23,177 bases of DNA from DASWHR01 sp035541035 (GTDB lineage: Bacteria > Actinomycetota > AC-67), in contig DATLFO010000015.1 of the NCBI GenBank assembly GCA_035541035.1, positions 1-23,177 on the forward strand, written 5' to 3'. Positions 6,820-15,496 of this stretch are shown one piece after another; positions within the stretch are counted from its first letter, which is position 1; each line of letters begins with the position of its first letter. Below the pieces are notes generated by a model. The model saw only the letters and a program-made list of their open reading frames with translations, was not told the DNA's origin and did not search any database. A program made the position numbers and the translations under genes.

Positions 6820-7368
6820 TCAGGCTGCGTGTGCGCCGGCGCCGGACCGGCTCCGTGCGATCATCAGCCCTTGGATCGCGGCCAGCAGCCCGGCCCATAG
6901 CACCAGGTCGCCCGGCGAGACCACGTGCCGCGCGACGCGAACCGGGATCGTGTCGGCCAGGAACGCAAGGCGCGTAGTGTCGGTCAGCGGCTCGTGCAGC
7001 GCGTCCAGATCCGGCAGCCCGATCGCGGGCGAGCCGATCCCGGCGCGCGCCATCGCGTCGAGCGAGACCGGCATCGAGCCGTTAGCGGCGACTACGACGA
7101 AGTTCATCAGCGCGCCGAGCGCGAGCAGCGGCATCCCGGGCCGCTTGGCGTTCGCGCCGGCGAAGGCGAACACGCCGACGTGCGACGTGAGCGCGAGCAC
7201 CGTGGCCGCGGTCCGGCTCCCCACGAACGCGGCCGAGCCCTGGAGCACCACGCCGGCGAACACCGCCTGCACCATGCGCAGCTTCGCGTCCCCGAGCCGG
7301 CGCAGCGAACCGCCGCGCAGGCGGCCGAGCACGATGCCGGCGGCGAGGATGATCAGAAGAATCAGCAC
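6820..7368 (-). CDS. DUF5317 integral membrane protein (182 aa)
   Basis: The protein has about five hydrophobic helices: LILLIILAAGIVLGRL at the N-terminus, VQAVFAGVVLQGSAAF, ATVLALTSHVGVFAFA, MPLLALGALMNFVVVAANGSMPVS, and a last one near LVLWAGLLAAIQGLMIA. The GALMNFVVVAANGSMPVS and PVRVARHVVSPGDLVLWAG motifs match DUF5317, a small membrane family of unknown role common in actinobacteria and firmicutes. The start is taken as GTG at 7366-7368 with GGAG 8 bases upstream. An ATG at 7414-7416 in frame is possible but would add 16 residues without coding character. It is divergent from the enoyl-CoA hydratase gene. Confidence 0.82.
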   Translation of the reverse strand: MLILLIILAAGIVLGRLRGGSLRRLGDAKLRMVQAVFAGVVLQGSAAFVGSRTAATVLALTSHVGVFAFAGANAKRPGMPLLALGALMNFVVVAANGSMPVSLDAMARAGIGSPAIGLPDLDALHEPLTDTTRLAFLADTIPVRVARHVVSPGDLVLWAGLLAAIQGLMIARSRSGAGAHAA

Positions 7369-7461
7369 GCGATTGGCTCCGAGGGGTGAGGGCCGGGCTA
7401 TCCTTCGCGCAATCATCGCACGCACGAAGGCCGCTCGCTCGCGGTCCGATGGAGGGGGACG

Positions 7462-8247
7462 ATGGCCGAGTTCGCAACGGTTTCGTATTCGACCGAGGGC
7501 CCGGTGGCGCGCATCGCGATCAACCGGCCCGACAAGCGCAACGCGCTCAACGTCGAGGTCATGCGCGAGCTTCGCGCTGCATTCGCGGCCGCCAAGGGCG
7601 ATGCCGCGGTTCGCGTCGCCGTGCTCACAGGCGAAGGCGACAAGGCGTTCAGCGCGGGCGGCGATCTCGGCGGCTTCACCGCCGATCAGTCCAAGGTCGA
7701 GCAGCATCTGCTGCGCGGCGAGCTTGCGCGGCTGTTCGAGGACATGCGCCGGCTCGGCAAGCCGGTCGTGGCGCGCGTCCAAGGGCACGCGCTCGCGGGC
7801 GGCTTCGGCCTGATGTGCGCGTGCGACATCGTTATCGCCTCGGACGCGGCGTCCTTCGGCATGCCCGAGATCAACATGGGCCTGTGGCCGTTCATCATCA
7901 CCGTGACGGTCACGCGCAAGATCCCGCCGGGCAAAGCGCTCGAGCTGATGATGACCGGCGAGCGGATCGACGCGGGCGAAGCGATGCGCATCGGCGCGGT
8001 CAACAAGGTCGTTCCCGCGGCCGGGCTCGACGAGGCGGTCGATGCGATGTGCGCGACGCTGGCCGCACGCTCGCCGATCGTGATGCGACTCGGCAAGGAC
8101 TCGTTCTACGCGGCCGAGGACATGAGCCTGCGCGACGGGCTCGAGTACCTGCACGGCCAGCTGGGGATCTGCCTGGAAACCGAGGATGTGGTCGAGGGCG
8201 TCACCGCCTTCTTCCAGAAACGCGAGCCCGTCTGGAAGGGACGCTAG
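7462..8247 (+). CDS. Enoyl-CoA hydratase/isomerase family protein (261 aa)
   Basis: This is a crotonase-fold enzyme acting on acyl-CoA thioesters, probably in fatty-acid or branched-chain degradation. The N-terminal NRPDKRNALN motif, oxyanion-hole stretch FSAGGDLGGF, and GHALAGGFGLMCACDIVIAS are clear. Of the two hydratase glutamates, the second is present (E136 in GMPEINMGLWP). The first is replaced by G116, so hydratase activity is uncertain and isomerase, hydrolase or another crotonase reaction is possible. The ATG follows GGAGGGGG at ideal spacing, and TATCCT at 7399-7404 may be the -10. It precedes an acyl-CoA carboxylase subunit on the same strand with an 86-base gap, fitting an acyl-CoA catabolic cluster. 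Confidence 0.93.
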   Translation: MAEFATVSYSTEGPVARIAINRPDKRNALNVEVMRELRAAFAAAKGDAAVRVAVLTGEGDKAFSAGGDLGGFTADQSKVEQHLLRGELARLFEDMRRLGKPVVARVQGHALAGGFGLMCACDIVIASDAASFGMPEINMGLWPFIITVTVTRKIPPGKALELMMTGERIDAGEAMRIGAVNKVVPAAGLDEAVDAMCATLAARSPIVMRLGKDSFYAAEDMSLRDGLEYLHGQLGICLETEDVVEGVTAFFQKREPVWKGR

Positions 8248-8276
8248 GCCCCGCGTACAGTAGCGGCTGCCCAGGC

Positions 8277-8318
8277 GGGCTCCGGAAAACTTCGGGGATG
8301 TTCCCCGGCGACGAGCCC
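8277..8318 (+). promoter_or_regulatory. Nested hairpin before the carboxyltransferase gene
   Basis: GGGCTC (8277-8282) can pair with GAGCCC (8313-8318) around an inner perfect stem CGGGGA-TGT-TCCCCG (8293-8307). TACAGT at 8256-8261 could be a -10 element placing this hairpin in a 5' leader. It lies just before the ribosome-binding site at about 8321-8328. Function unknown. Confidence 0.3.
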
Positions 8319-8333
8319 CCGGAAGGGAGAACC

Positions 8334-9974
8334 ATGAGCGACGAGACCGTTGCGTCCGCCGGCACCGCCCCCGGCACGGCGCCGGAGCGCGAGATGCCGA
8401 CGCTGACCTATCAAGGGCCCGACATGCGCGGCCACACCGCCGAGCTGACCGAACGCAAGAAGAAGTTCGCGGCGATGGGCGGGGCCGACAAGATCGCGCG
8501 GCAACACTCGCTCGGCAAGCTCACCGCCCGCGAGCGACTCGACATCCTGTTCGACGACGACACCTTCGAAGAGTTCGGCTTGCTCGCCCATCACCAGTCC
8601 TCGTCGCCCCAGATGCAGGGAAAGTTCACGCCCGCCGACGGCGTCGTGACCGGCGTGGGCAAGATCGACGGGCGAAAGACCGCCGTGATCGCCTACGACT
8701 TCACGGTCATGGCCGGATCGATGGGAATGGTCGGGGAGTTCAAGGCCGCACGCATGCGCGAGCTCGCGCTGCGCGAGCGCATGCCGATCGTGTGGCTGAT
8801 CGACTCGGCCGGCGCGCGCATCCAGGAAGCGGCGGGAAGCGCGTTCGCGCGCACCGGCGAGCTGTTTCGCGAGCAGGTGATCATGAGCGGGGTCATCCCG
8901 CAGGTCGCCGCAATGATGGGTCCGGGCGCGGCCGGCACCGCCTACATCCCCGGCCTGTCCGACTTCGTGCCCATGGTCAAGGGCGTGTCGTCGATGGCGC
9001 TCGGCGGGCCGCATCTGGTCAAGGCCGCCGTCGGCGAAGAGGTCACCGAGCAAGAGATGGGCGGCTCGCAGGTGCACTGCAAGGTGTCGGGTGTGGCCGA
9101 CCTGGAGGTCGCCGACGATCGCGAGTGCCTCGACGCGGTGCGGCGCTACCTGTCGTACATGCCCTCGTCGAACCTGGAGCAGCCGCCGGCCATCGAGGCG
9201 TCGGATCCGGTGGAGCGCCGCTGCGAAGACCTCTACGACATCGTGCCCGCGAATCCGCGGCAGGCCTACGACATGCGCAAGGTCGTCAAAGCCCTCGCCG
9301 ACGAGGGATCTTTCTTCCCGATGAAGCCCGACTGGGCCAAGTCGATGATCACGGGTTTTGCGCGATTCGGCGGCCGGCCGGTTGGCATCGTGGCGAACCA
9401 GCCGATGTTTCTAGGCGGCGCGATCGACGTCAACGCGGCCGACAAGGCCGCGCGTTTCGTGTGGCTCTGCGATGCCTACCACATCCCGCTGGTGTTCCTG
9501 ATGGACTGCCCGGGATTCCTCGTGGGGAGCGCGGTCGAGAAGCAGGGCATCATCCGTCACGGCTCCAAGATGCTCTTCGCGGTGAGCGAGGCGACCGTGC
9601 CGAAGGTGACCGTGGTCCTGCGCAAGGGCTACGGTGCCGGCTACTACGTCATGAACGGCCGGGCCTACGAGCCCGACCTGATCGTGGGCTGGCCCGCGGC
9701 CGAGATCAGCGTCATGGGACCGGAGGGAGCGGTGAACATCATCGGACGATCGATTCTGGAGAAGATCCCCGAAGACCAGCGGGACGCGCAGCGCGAGGCG
9801 ATGATCGACGCGGTGCGCCAGCAGATCAGCCCGTACGTCGCGGCCGGCTGGTCGTTCGTGGACGACCTGATCGATCCGGCGGATACGCGGCGCGTGATCT
9901 GCCGCGGCCTGGAGCGGGCCGCGACCAAGCGAGTGGAGCGGCCGTGGCGCAAGCACGGCGTGCTGCCGGTATGA
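8334..9974 (+). CDS. Acyl-CoA carboxylase beta subunit, carboxyltransferase (546 aa)
   Basis: Biotin-dependent carboxyltransferase subunit of the PccB/AccD/MCC-beta type, transferring CO2 from carboxybiotin to an acyl-CoA in the cytoplasm. The N-terminal half has KLTARERLDILFDDDTFEE, LIDSAGARIQEAAGS and MGPGAAGTAYIPGLSDF (acyl-CoA oxyanion region). The C-terminal half has GGAIDVNAADKAARFVWLCD, LMDCPGFLVGS, GIIRHGSKML and EATVPKVTVVLRKGYGAGYYVM (carboxybiotin side). Length is normal for the family. The acyl-CoA specificity cannot be read reliably. No biotin carboxylase subunit is in the window; a small biotinyl carrier is encoded 5.5 kb away. The ATG follows GGAAGGGAG. The stop overlaps the next gene by ATGA. 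Confidence 0.95.
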   Translation: MSDETVASAGTAPGTAPEREMPTLTYQGPDMRGHTAELTERKKKFAAMGGADKIARQHSLGKLTARERLDILFDDDTFEEFGLLAHHQSSSPQMQGKFTPADGVVTGVGKIDGRKTAVIAYDFTVMAGSMGMVGEFKAARMRELALRERMPIVWLIDSAGARIQEAAGSAFARTGELFREQVIMSGVIPQVAAMMGPGAAGTAYIPGLSDFVPMVKGVSSMALGGPHLVKAAVGEEVTEQEMGGSQVHCKVSGVADLEVADDRECLDAVRRYLSYMPSSNLEQPPAIEASDPVERRCEDLYDIVPANPRQAYDMRKVVKALADEGSFFPMKPDWAKSMITGFARFGGRPVGIVANQPMFLGGAIDVNAADKAARFVWLCDAYHIPLVFLMDCPGFLVGSAVEKQGIIRHGSKMLFAVSEATVPKVTVVLRKGYGAGYYVMNGRAYEPDLIVGWPAAEISVMGPEGAVNIIGRSILEKIPEDQRDAQREAMIDAVRQQISPYVAAGWSFVDDLIDPADTRRVICRGLERAATKRVERPWRKHGVLPV

Positions 9975-10558
9975 GGCGCGCTCTGCTCGGAATCGGAGCG
10001 ATGTCGCTGGCCCTGTCGGCCTGTGGCGGCGGCGGTGATGTCGAAAGCGGTCCCGCGCAGCCGCGCGAGATCGAGGCCGCCGATGCGGCTGCAGGCTGCG
10101 GGCCCGTGGTGAAGTTCCCGGAAGGCTCCCGTCAGCACGTGCCCCAAGGCACCACCGTCTCGTACTCGACGCAGCCGCCGGTCACCGGCGACCACGAGGG
10201 CATCTGGGGAGCGACCGGAACCTACGCCAAGGAGATCCCGGACGAGGTTCAGGTCCACAACCTCGAGCACGGGCACGTGCTCATCCAGTACGTGCCGGGC
10301 GAGATCGACGGTCCGGTGCTCGACGGGCTGGTTGCGCTCGCGCGATCGAACTCGGAGTGGATCCTGCTCGCGCCTCGATCCGCCGATCGGTTCGTGCCGA
10401 AAGCGTCGCTTGCTTTCACCGCGTGGCAGGTGCTTCGCGGATGCGAGACGCCGAGCGAGAAGGCGGTCGATGCGGCGAAGGCGTTCGTGGCGAAGTACGG
10501 CAAGAAGGCGCCCGAGAGGATCCCGGGGGATCCGATTCGCGAAACGCCGCCGCGATGA
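9971..10558 (+). CDS. DUF3105 lipoprotein (195 aa)
   Basis: The first residues form a lipoprotein signal with lipobox LSAC (Cys18) followed by a Gly-rich linker, so the protein should be anchored on the outer face of the membrane. The body is DUF3105, with the diagnostic VHNLEHGHVLIQY motif (about residues 92-104), an earlier PPVTGDHEG block, and WILLAPR. The conserved histidines suggest metal binding, but family function is unknown. Two further cysteines (in AAGCGPV and LRGCETP) could form a disulfide. The ATG overlaps the carboxyltransferase stop by four bases, so it is translationally coupled, though no metabolic link is obvious. Confidence 0.85.
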   Translation: MRRALLGIGAMSLALSACGGGGDVESGPAQPREIEAADAAAGCGPVVKFPEGSRQHVPQGTTVSYSTQPPVTGDHEGIWGATGTYAKEIPDEVQVHNLEHGHVLIQYVPGEIDGPVLDGLVALARSNSEWILLAPRSADRFVPKASLAFTAWQVLRGCETPSEKAVDAAKAFVAKYGKKAPERIPGDPIRETPPR

Positions 10559-10583
10559 TCGCGCGATCGCGATGATCGCGCGA
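10551..10583. repeat. Tandem direct repeat, two 16-base copies
   Basis: CGCGATGATCGCGCGA occurs at 10551-10566 and again at 10568-10583 (period 17). The first copy includes the stop codon of the DUF3105 gene. The block ends 12 bases before the presumed clpS -10 element and contains GCGATCGC palindromes. Confidence 0.7.
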
Positions 10584-10594
10584 CCCGTGATCGC

Positions 10595-10600
10595 TAAACT
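10595..10600 (+). promoter_or_regulatory. -10 element TAAACT for leaderless clpS
   Basis: TAAACT lies exactly 6 bases before the GTG start at 10607, which would place the transcription start at the start codon. No Shine-Dalgarno sequence precedes this GTG and no clear -35 is visible. Confidence 0.5.
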
Positions 10601-10606
10601 GGCGCC

Positions 10607-10903
10607 GTGAGCACCCAAACCGCCCCGGTCGAGGTCGAGCGACCCGAATCCGACGAAGCCGTTCGTTCCGACACGCCGTGGATCGTGATCGTGTGGAACG
10701 ACCCGATCAACCTGATGAACTACGTCGTGTACGTCCTCCAAAAGCTGTTCGGCTACGGCAAGGAGAAGGCCACGAAGCTCATGCTGCAGGTGCATCACGA
10801 AGGCAGGGCGATCGTCTCGCACGGTCCGCGCGAGAAGTGCGAGGCCGACGCGGCGCGGCTGCATGCGCACGGGCTCTGGGCAACCGTGTCCAAGGACGCG
10901 TGA
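10607..10903 (+). CDS. clpS: ATP-dependent Clp protease adaptor ClpS (98 aa)
   Basis: ClpS delivers N-degron substrates to the ClpAP/ClpCP protease in the cytoplasm. The ClpS core starts after a variable N-terminal tail of about 22 residues: WIVIVWNDPINLMNYVVYVLQKLFGYGKEKATKLML, then VHHEGRAIVSHGPREK. The N-degron pocket residues N-D and the His in the VHxEG motif are present. The WNDP-x-NLM form is the usual actinobacterial version. It is followed with a one-base TGATG overlap by a DUF2017 gene, a conserved actinobacterial pair. Start GTG at 10607 is assigned from the domain boundaries and the -10 element. Confidence 0.95.
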   Translation: MSTQTAPVEVERPESDEAVRSDTPWIVIVWNDPINLMNYVVYVLQKLFGYGKEKATKLMLQVHHEGRAIVSHGPREKCEADAARLHAHGLWATVSKDA

Positions 10904-11388
10904 TGGGGCCGTTCGCGCGGCGGCGCGGCGGCTTGGAGCTTCGCCTCGGAGAGGCCGAGGCCGAGATCCTCGCCCAGGTGTTCCGCGAGCTTCGCGCGCA
11001 GGTCGCGATGGAGCAGCCGCCGCCGCACCTCAAGCGCCTGTTCCCCGTCGCCTATCCCGACGACCACGAAGCCCAGACCGAGTTCGCCTCCTACACCCAC
11101 GACGACCTGACCGCGGCGAAGCTGTCGGCGCTCGAGGCGGTCGAGCGCGCCGTGTCTCGCGGCCGCGTCAAGCGCGGGCTGTGGACCACCACGCTCGACG
11201 AGGAAGAGTCTGGCGCGCTGCTCGGCGCGCTCAACGACGCGCGGCTCGTGCTCGGAACCCGCCTCGACGTCACCGAGGAAACCGAGGAGGCGCCGGTCGA
11301 CGAGTCCTCACCCGACGCGATGGCGCTCAGCGTCTACCGCTGGCTCGGCTGGCTCCAGTCCTATCTGGTCGATCAGCTGCTCGCCTGA
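10903..11388 (+). CDS. DUF2017 family protein (161 aa)
   Basis: A mostly helical cytoplasmic protein matching DUF2017, nearly always found next to clpS in actinobacteria. Visible features are the LELRLGEAEAEILAQVFRELR helix near the N-terminus, the RLFPVAYPDD motif (about residues 45-55), and the C-terminal YRWLGWLQSYLVDQLL. The function is unknown, but the conserved pairing and coupling with ClpS suggest a part in regulated proteolysis; that is inference. The ATG at 10903 shares one base with the clpS stop. Its TGA stop (11386-11388) directly abuts the TAG stop of the convergent Ig-repeat gene, leaving no terminator space. Confidence 0.9.
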   Translation: MGPFARRRGGLELRLGEAEAEILAQVFRELRAQVAMEQPPPHLKRLFPVAYPDDHEAQTEFASYTHDDLTAAKLSALEAVERAVSRGRVKRGLWTTTLDEEESGALLGALNDARLVLGTRLDVTEETEEAPVDESSPDAMALSVYRWLGWLQSYLVDQLLA

Positions 11389-14300
11389 CTACAGGCCGAG
11401 GGTGACGAAGGTTCGCCGTTCCGGCGGCGCGGTGACGTTGCCGGCCCGGTCCGTCGCCGTGACCTCGATCGTGTAGATGCCCGGCAGCAGCGACGACGCC
11501 GTGTAGGTCCACGCCACCGGGTTGCCGGCCGGGCCGCACGACGAGCACGCCGCCTGTGCGGCCTGCACCACGTTGCCGAGCACGTCCAAGATCGTCACGT
11601 CCACGCGCATCACGCCGCCCCCGGGCTGATCGGCGGCCGAGCCGGTGAAGGTCGGGTTCGCGGCCGACACCACCGGAAGGATCGGATACAGGTTCGCGGT
11701 CGTGATGGTGATCGCCGGTGGCGTGCCGTCGGTGGTGAAGGTGCGAAGCGGGCTGTTCGGTCCGACGTTGCCGGCCAGGTCGGTCTGCCGCGCGACGATG
11801 CCGCGGGTCGCGTCGTTGGGGAAGTCGTAGACGATCTCCCAGGCGCCCGTTCCACTGACCTGCGCGGCGGCGATCGGCTGTCCGTTCTCCAGGACGGTGA
11901 TCAGCCCGCCGGGCTCGGCGGCTGTGCCCTGGATCACGACGCGCCGCTTCTGCCAGGAGCCTTCCGCGGGCGACGAGATCACCGGCGCGCCGGGCGGGGT
12001 CGCGTCGACGTTGACGGTGCGCCCGGCGGACGCGGGGCCGATGTTGCCGGCGCGGTCCGTCTGGCGCGCCGTGTAGACGTGCAGGCCGTCGCTCGCGGTG
12101 ATCGACGCGGACCAGGTGCCGCTCGAGGTTGCCGTCGTGGTCGCGACGAGCGTGATGCCTTCGTTGATCTGGACGGTCGCGTGCGGCTCGGCGGTTCCGC
12201 TGAGCGTGAACGTCGCGGGCTGCAGGCTGCCGTTTGCGGGCGACAGGATCGACGGCGCGCCCGGCGCGACCGTGTCGACGGTGAACGAGCGGGTCGCGTC
12301 GGGCGAGACGTTGCCCGCCACGTCGGTCGCCGTGACGCGCACGCTGTGGGTGCCCTCGCTGAACGTCAGCGGGAACGACCATCCGGGTGCGGCGGCCTGG
12401 GTGCCGAGCAGCGCCGCGCCTTCGTAGATGCGTACTGTGCTCGAGACTTCGGCCGTGCCGGTGACCGTCACGTTCGTAAAGGCCAGGAACGCGCCTTCCG
12501 CAGGCGCGGTGATGACCGGTGCTCCGGGCGAGGACGTATCGACGATGTAGCTGCGCGACGTGCCCGCGCTGGTGTTGCCGGCCGGATCGACGGCGAAGGC
12601 GGTTACGGTGCGCGGCCCTTCCGGCGACGTGGACGGCGTGATCGACCAGCCCGGGTTCGCGACCGTCTGGCCGAGCAGGACCGGCCCGTCGAACAAGCGC
12701 ACCGTCGCGCCGGCCTCGGCGGTGCCGGTGACCGCCGTGCCCGGACCGACCGTCGCGCCCGATGCGGGTGCGGTGATGACCGGCGCCGCGGGCGGGGTGG
12801 TGTCGATCACGACGCTACGGTTGGCGCCCGGCGAGACGTTGCCGGCCGCGTCGATCGCGACCGCGGTGACGGTGTAGCTGCCGTCGGAGAAGCTCGCGGT
12901 TATGGACCAGGTTGGGTTGGCGAACGACGCGCCGAGGAAGGTCGGCCCGAAGAACAGTTGCACCGTCGAGCCGGGCTCGGCCGTGCCCCGGAACTCAACG
13001 GGTGAGCCGTTGAGCGAGCCGTCGGCCGGCGCGGTGAAGGCCGGCGCGGCGGGCGGCTGATCGTCGATCGAGAACTGCCAGGTGTCCACCTGGGACTGGT
13101 TGCCGGCGGGGTCGCTGGCCTGCACGGTCGCGGTGTAGGGGCTGCCGGAAACCGTGAGCGCGCCCGAGGCGGCCGAGAAGATGCACGACATGCCCGACAG
13201 CGACACCACGCCCATCGCGAGTGCGCCGCCCCGGTCGCGAACGGTCAGCGTGCACGAGCCGAGGTTCGCGTGATCGTCGTCGACGTAGGTCGCCGTGATC
13301 GTCGCCGACGGGTTGGTGATGCCGTTGTTGGGCGGGCTGGTCACCGAAAGGACCGGCGCGTTCGCGTCCAGGATGATCGTGCGCGGCGCCGACAGCGCCG
13401 ACGGGTTGCCGGCCGGGTCGAACGAGCGCGCGCGCAGGATCTTGGTGCCGTCGTTGAAGACCGTGATCGCGATGCCGGCGCCGGTGAACGCCGCCGCCGT
13501 GCTCGTCGCCTTCAGCGAGGCCCCTTCGAAGACCTGCACGGTCGAGGCACCGCCGCCGGCCGTTCCCGACACCGCGAAGGTCGTCGAGGTCACGATGGCG
13601 CCTTCCGCGGGCACGACGATTACCGGCGCGGGCGGGGCGGTCTTGTCCAGCGTCGGTCCGCACGGAATCGCCGACGGCGCCGACGTGTTGCCACGCGCAT
13701 CGACGGCTCGGATCGTCGCCGACAGGCATCCGTCGTTGAGCAGCGCTGCGTTCGTGGTTGCGCTCCAGTGACCGAACACGTCGGCCTGCGTGGTGAACAC
13801 CACCGACGTGCCGCCGCCGGTCGAGACAACCGAGCCGGTGACCGAGGCGAACGGCTCGGCCGAGCCGTCCAGTCGCAGCCCCGGTGCCTGCTGCGCGTTG
13901 ACCCACGGACCCGGATCGCTGAACCGGCCCATCGGCGCGGCCGGCGCGACGGTGTCGCGCAGGACGTTGACGCCGCTGGTCCCGCCGTTGGCGGACGGAT
14001 CCCTCACCAGCACCGGGAAGATCCCGGGCGCGATCGCGGAGGTGTCGAACGGGCCGCAGGAGTAGTTCGGCGTGCCCGGTGAGAACGACGCCGTCGCGCA
14101 CGCCACGTACGGGGCGGCGCCGATCTTGATCTCGAGCGGCGCGCCGGCCTGCGCAACGCCCGAGGCCGACAGCGCGTCTCTGACCGGATACGGGTCGATG
14201 TCGATGCTCGGACGGATCGGGCCGGTGCTCGTCGAGGACGTGACCGTGACCGTGGCCGAGGCCGACGCGGGTCCGACGTTGCCGGCCGCGTCGCGGGCGC

Positions 14301-15255
14301 GCGCCACGAAGGTGCGCGAGCCCGGATTGGACACGATCGTGCCGTGCCACGCGCAGGTTCCGCTCGCGCAGCGGGCCCGCGCGGTCGTCGCGGCGACCCC
14401 GTTGTCGTAGAGCAGGACGTCCATGTGCTCGAATCCGGCCTGCGGCGAGACGGTTCCGGTCACCGTCCACCGCTGGTTGGCGTTCTGCAGGCCGGCCGTG
14501 GGCCAGTCGACCACGGGCGCGGCCGGGTAGACCACGTCCTTGTAGGCGTACGCGTAGCGCGGGGCCGAGACGTTGCCCGCGGGGTCGGTGAGCGTGACGG
14601 TGGCCTCGATCGACAAGGTGCTCACGACCGTGGAGGGAACGGGAGAGTCGTCGAGCCCGGTGACGTTGAACGGTCCGACCGCGAACAGGCCGCCCGAGCC
14701 GACTACGCCGCAAGCGGGCTGGCCGGACACGCCGCAGGCGACGGCCGGGGTGGAGCCGTTGTCGTCGTCGATGAGCACGAAGACGCTCGCACCCGGCTCG
14801 CCGGTTCCGGTCACGTAGACCTTGGTGCGGTTCGAGTCGTTGATCGGATGGGTCATGGCGGGATCCGGCGGGACCGGCGCGATCCCGTCGGAGTAGAAGG
14901 TCGCGGTGTGGGAGACGCTGTCCCCGCCGATGGTCACGCCGAAGGCATAGATCGTGAATTGGCCGCTGCCGAGCGTCTCTGTGGGGCCGATCACGATGGT
15001 GCGGCAGTCGGGATACGAGACCATCACGCTGATCAGCGTGCCTTGCGGGCTGCGAAGCTCCAGCGACGAGCGCGGCAGGTCCACGCACTGGTTGAAGCGC
15101 ACCCGGATCTCGGCCGGCGGGAACACCGTCGAGCCGTTGGCCGGCGTGAGCTGAACCACCACGAGCGGAGCCGCCGTCGCCGGCATCGGAGCCAGCAATG
15201 CGGCCGCAACCGCGAGCGCCACGAAGCCCGCGCGAACCCTGGAACGCAAGGTCAT
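11389..15255 (-). CDS. Large secreted multi-Ig-like repeat protein with CopC-like N-terminal domain (1288 aa)
   Basis: A signal peptide ends near residue 29 (MPATAA). Next is a CopC/Big_5-like domain (about 30-125: QLTPANGSTVFPPAEIRVRFN and a C-terminal TIYAFGVTIGGDSVSHTATF). About twelve Ig-like repeats follow, many starting D-x-x-x-P-x-APVI-x-x-PA-x-G, then VTGTAE-x-GATV, VFEG or LFDG, and ending TAVDAAGNVS. Such arrays form long extracellular stalks or adhesins. No LPxTG, membrane helix or S-layer anchor is visible at the C-terminus, so it is probably released or attached non-covalently. Later repeats (about residues 640-1170) are more alike than early ones, suggesting expansion by duplication. 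GGGAGGG precedes the ATG. It is transcribed alone, divergent from the biotinyl carrier. Confidence 0.9.
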   Translation of the reverse strand: MTLRSRVRAGFVALAVAAALLAPMPATAAPLVVVQLTPANGSTVFPPAEIRVRFNQCVDLPRSSLELRSPQGTLISVMVSYPDCRTIVIGPTETLGSGQFTIYAFGVTIGGDSVSHTATFYSDGIAPVPPDPAMTHPINDSNRTKVYVTGTGEPGASVFVLIDDDNGSTPAVACGVSGQPACGVVGSGGLFAVGPFNVTGLDDSPVPSTVVSTLSIEATVTLTDPAGNVSAPRYAYAYKDVVYPAAPVVDWPTAGLQNANQRWTVTGTVSPQAGFEHMDVLLYDNGVAATTARARCASGTCAWHGTIVSNPGSRTFVARARDAAGNVGPASASATVTVTSSTSTGPIRPSIDIDPYPVRDALSASGVAQAGAPLEIKIGAAPYVACATASFSPGTPNYSCGPFDTSAIAPGIFPVLVRDPSANGGTSGVNVLRDTVAPAAPMGRFSDPGPWVNAQQAPGLRLDGSAEPFASVTGSVVSTGGGTSVVFTTQADVFGHWSATTNAALLNDGCLSATIRAVDARGNTSAPSAIPCGPTLDKTAPPAPVIVVPAEGAIVTSTTFAVSGTAGGGASTVQVFEGASLKATSTAAAFTGAGIAITVFNDGTKILRARSFDPAGNPSALSAPRTIILDANAPVLSVTSPPNNGITNPSATITATYVDDDHANLGSCTLTVRDRGGALAMGVVSLSGMSCIFSAASGALTVSGSPYTATVQASDPAGNQSQVDTWQFSIDDQPPAAPAFTAPADGSLNGSPVEFRGTAEPGSTVQLFFGPTFLGASFANPTWSITASFSDGSYTVTAVAIDAAGNVSPGANRSVVIDTTPPAAPVITAPASGATVGPGTAVTGTAEAGATVRLFDGPVLLGQTVANPGWSITPSTSPEGPRTVTAFAVDPAGNTSAGTSRSYIVDTSSPGAPVITAPAEGAFLAFTNVTVTGTAEVSSTVRIYEGAALLGTQAAAPGWSFPLTFSEGTHSVRVTATDVAGNVSPDATRSFTVDTVAPGAPSILSPANGSLQPATFTLSGTAEPHATVQINEGITLVATTTATSSGTWSASITASDGLHVYTARQTDRAGNIGPASAGRTVNVDATPPGAPVISSPAEGSWQKRRVVIQGTAAEPGGLITVLENGQPIAAAQVSGTGAWEIVYDFPNDATRGIVARQTDLAGNVGPNSPLRTFTTDGTPPAITITTANLYPILPVVSAANPTFTGSAADQPGGGVMRVDVTILDVLGNVVQAAQAACSSCGPAGNPVAWTYTASSLLPGIYTIEVTATDRAGNVTAPPERRTFVTLGL

Positions 15256-15496
15256 AATCCCTCCCGATGAATCACGTTCGATTCGCCCCGGGCCGACCCC
15301 TTTGACCCTGCCGGATTACCGCCATTTGTTCTGCTTTCGATATCGGGACGGAGCGGAAGGGACGAACGCCGCGCCACGGGCCCCGTCCGGCAACACGGTG
15401 GTTTGCTCCCACGGCGTCGTTCCGGAAGAATCCGAACGCGCCGCGGCGTCGCCGCGGGACGCGCACGACCCACGAGACGAACAGGAGATCGAGCCG

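Noticed and set aside
11645..15270. Long open frames on the plus strand opposite the Ig-repeat gene
   Set aside because: They are Arg/Gly/Asp-rich antisense shadows of a GC-rich repeat gene without recognisable domains.
15276..15284. GTTCGATTC, the T-loop motif of tRNA genes
   Set aside because: Flanking bases do not form a T-stem and no acceptor, D or anticodon arms fit around it.
15442..15458. Perfect hairpin CCGCGGC-GTC-GCCGCGG as a terminator
   Set aside because: It lies between divergent gene starts, upstream of the biotinyl carrier, and has no U-tract.
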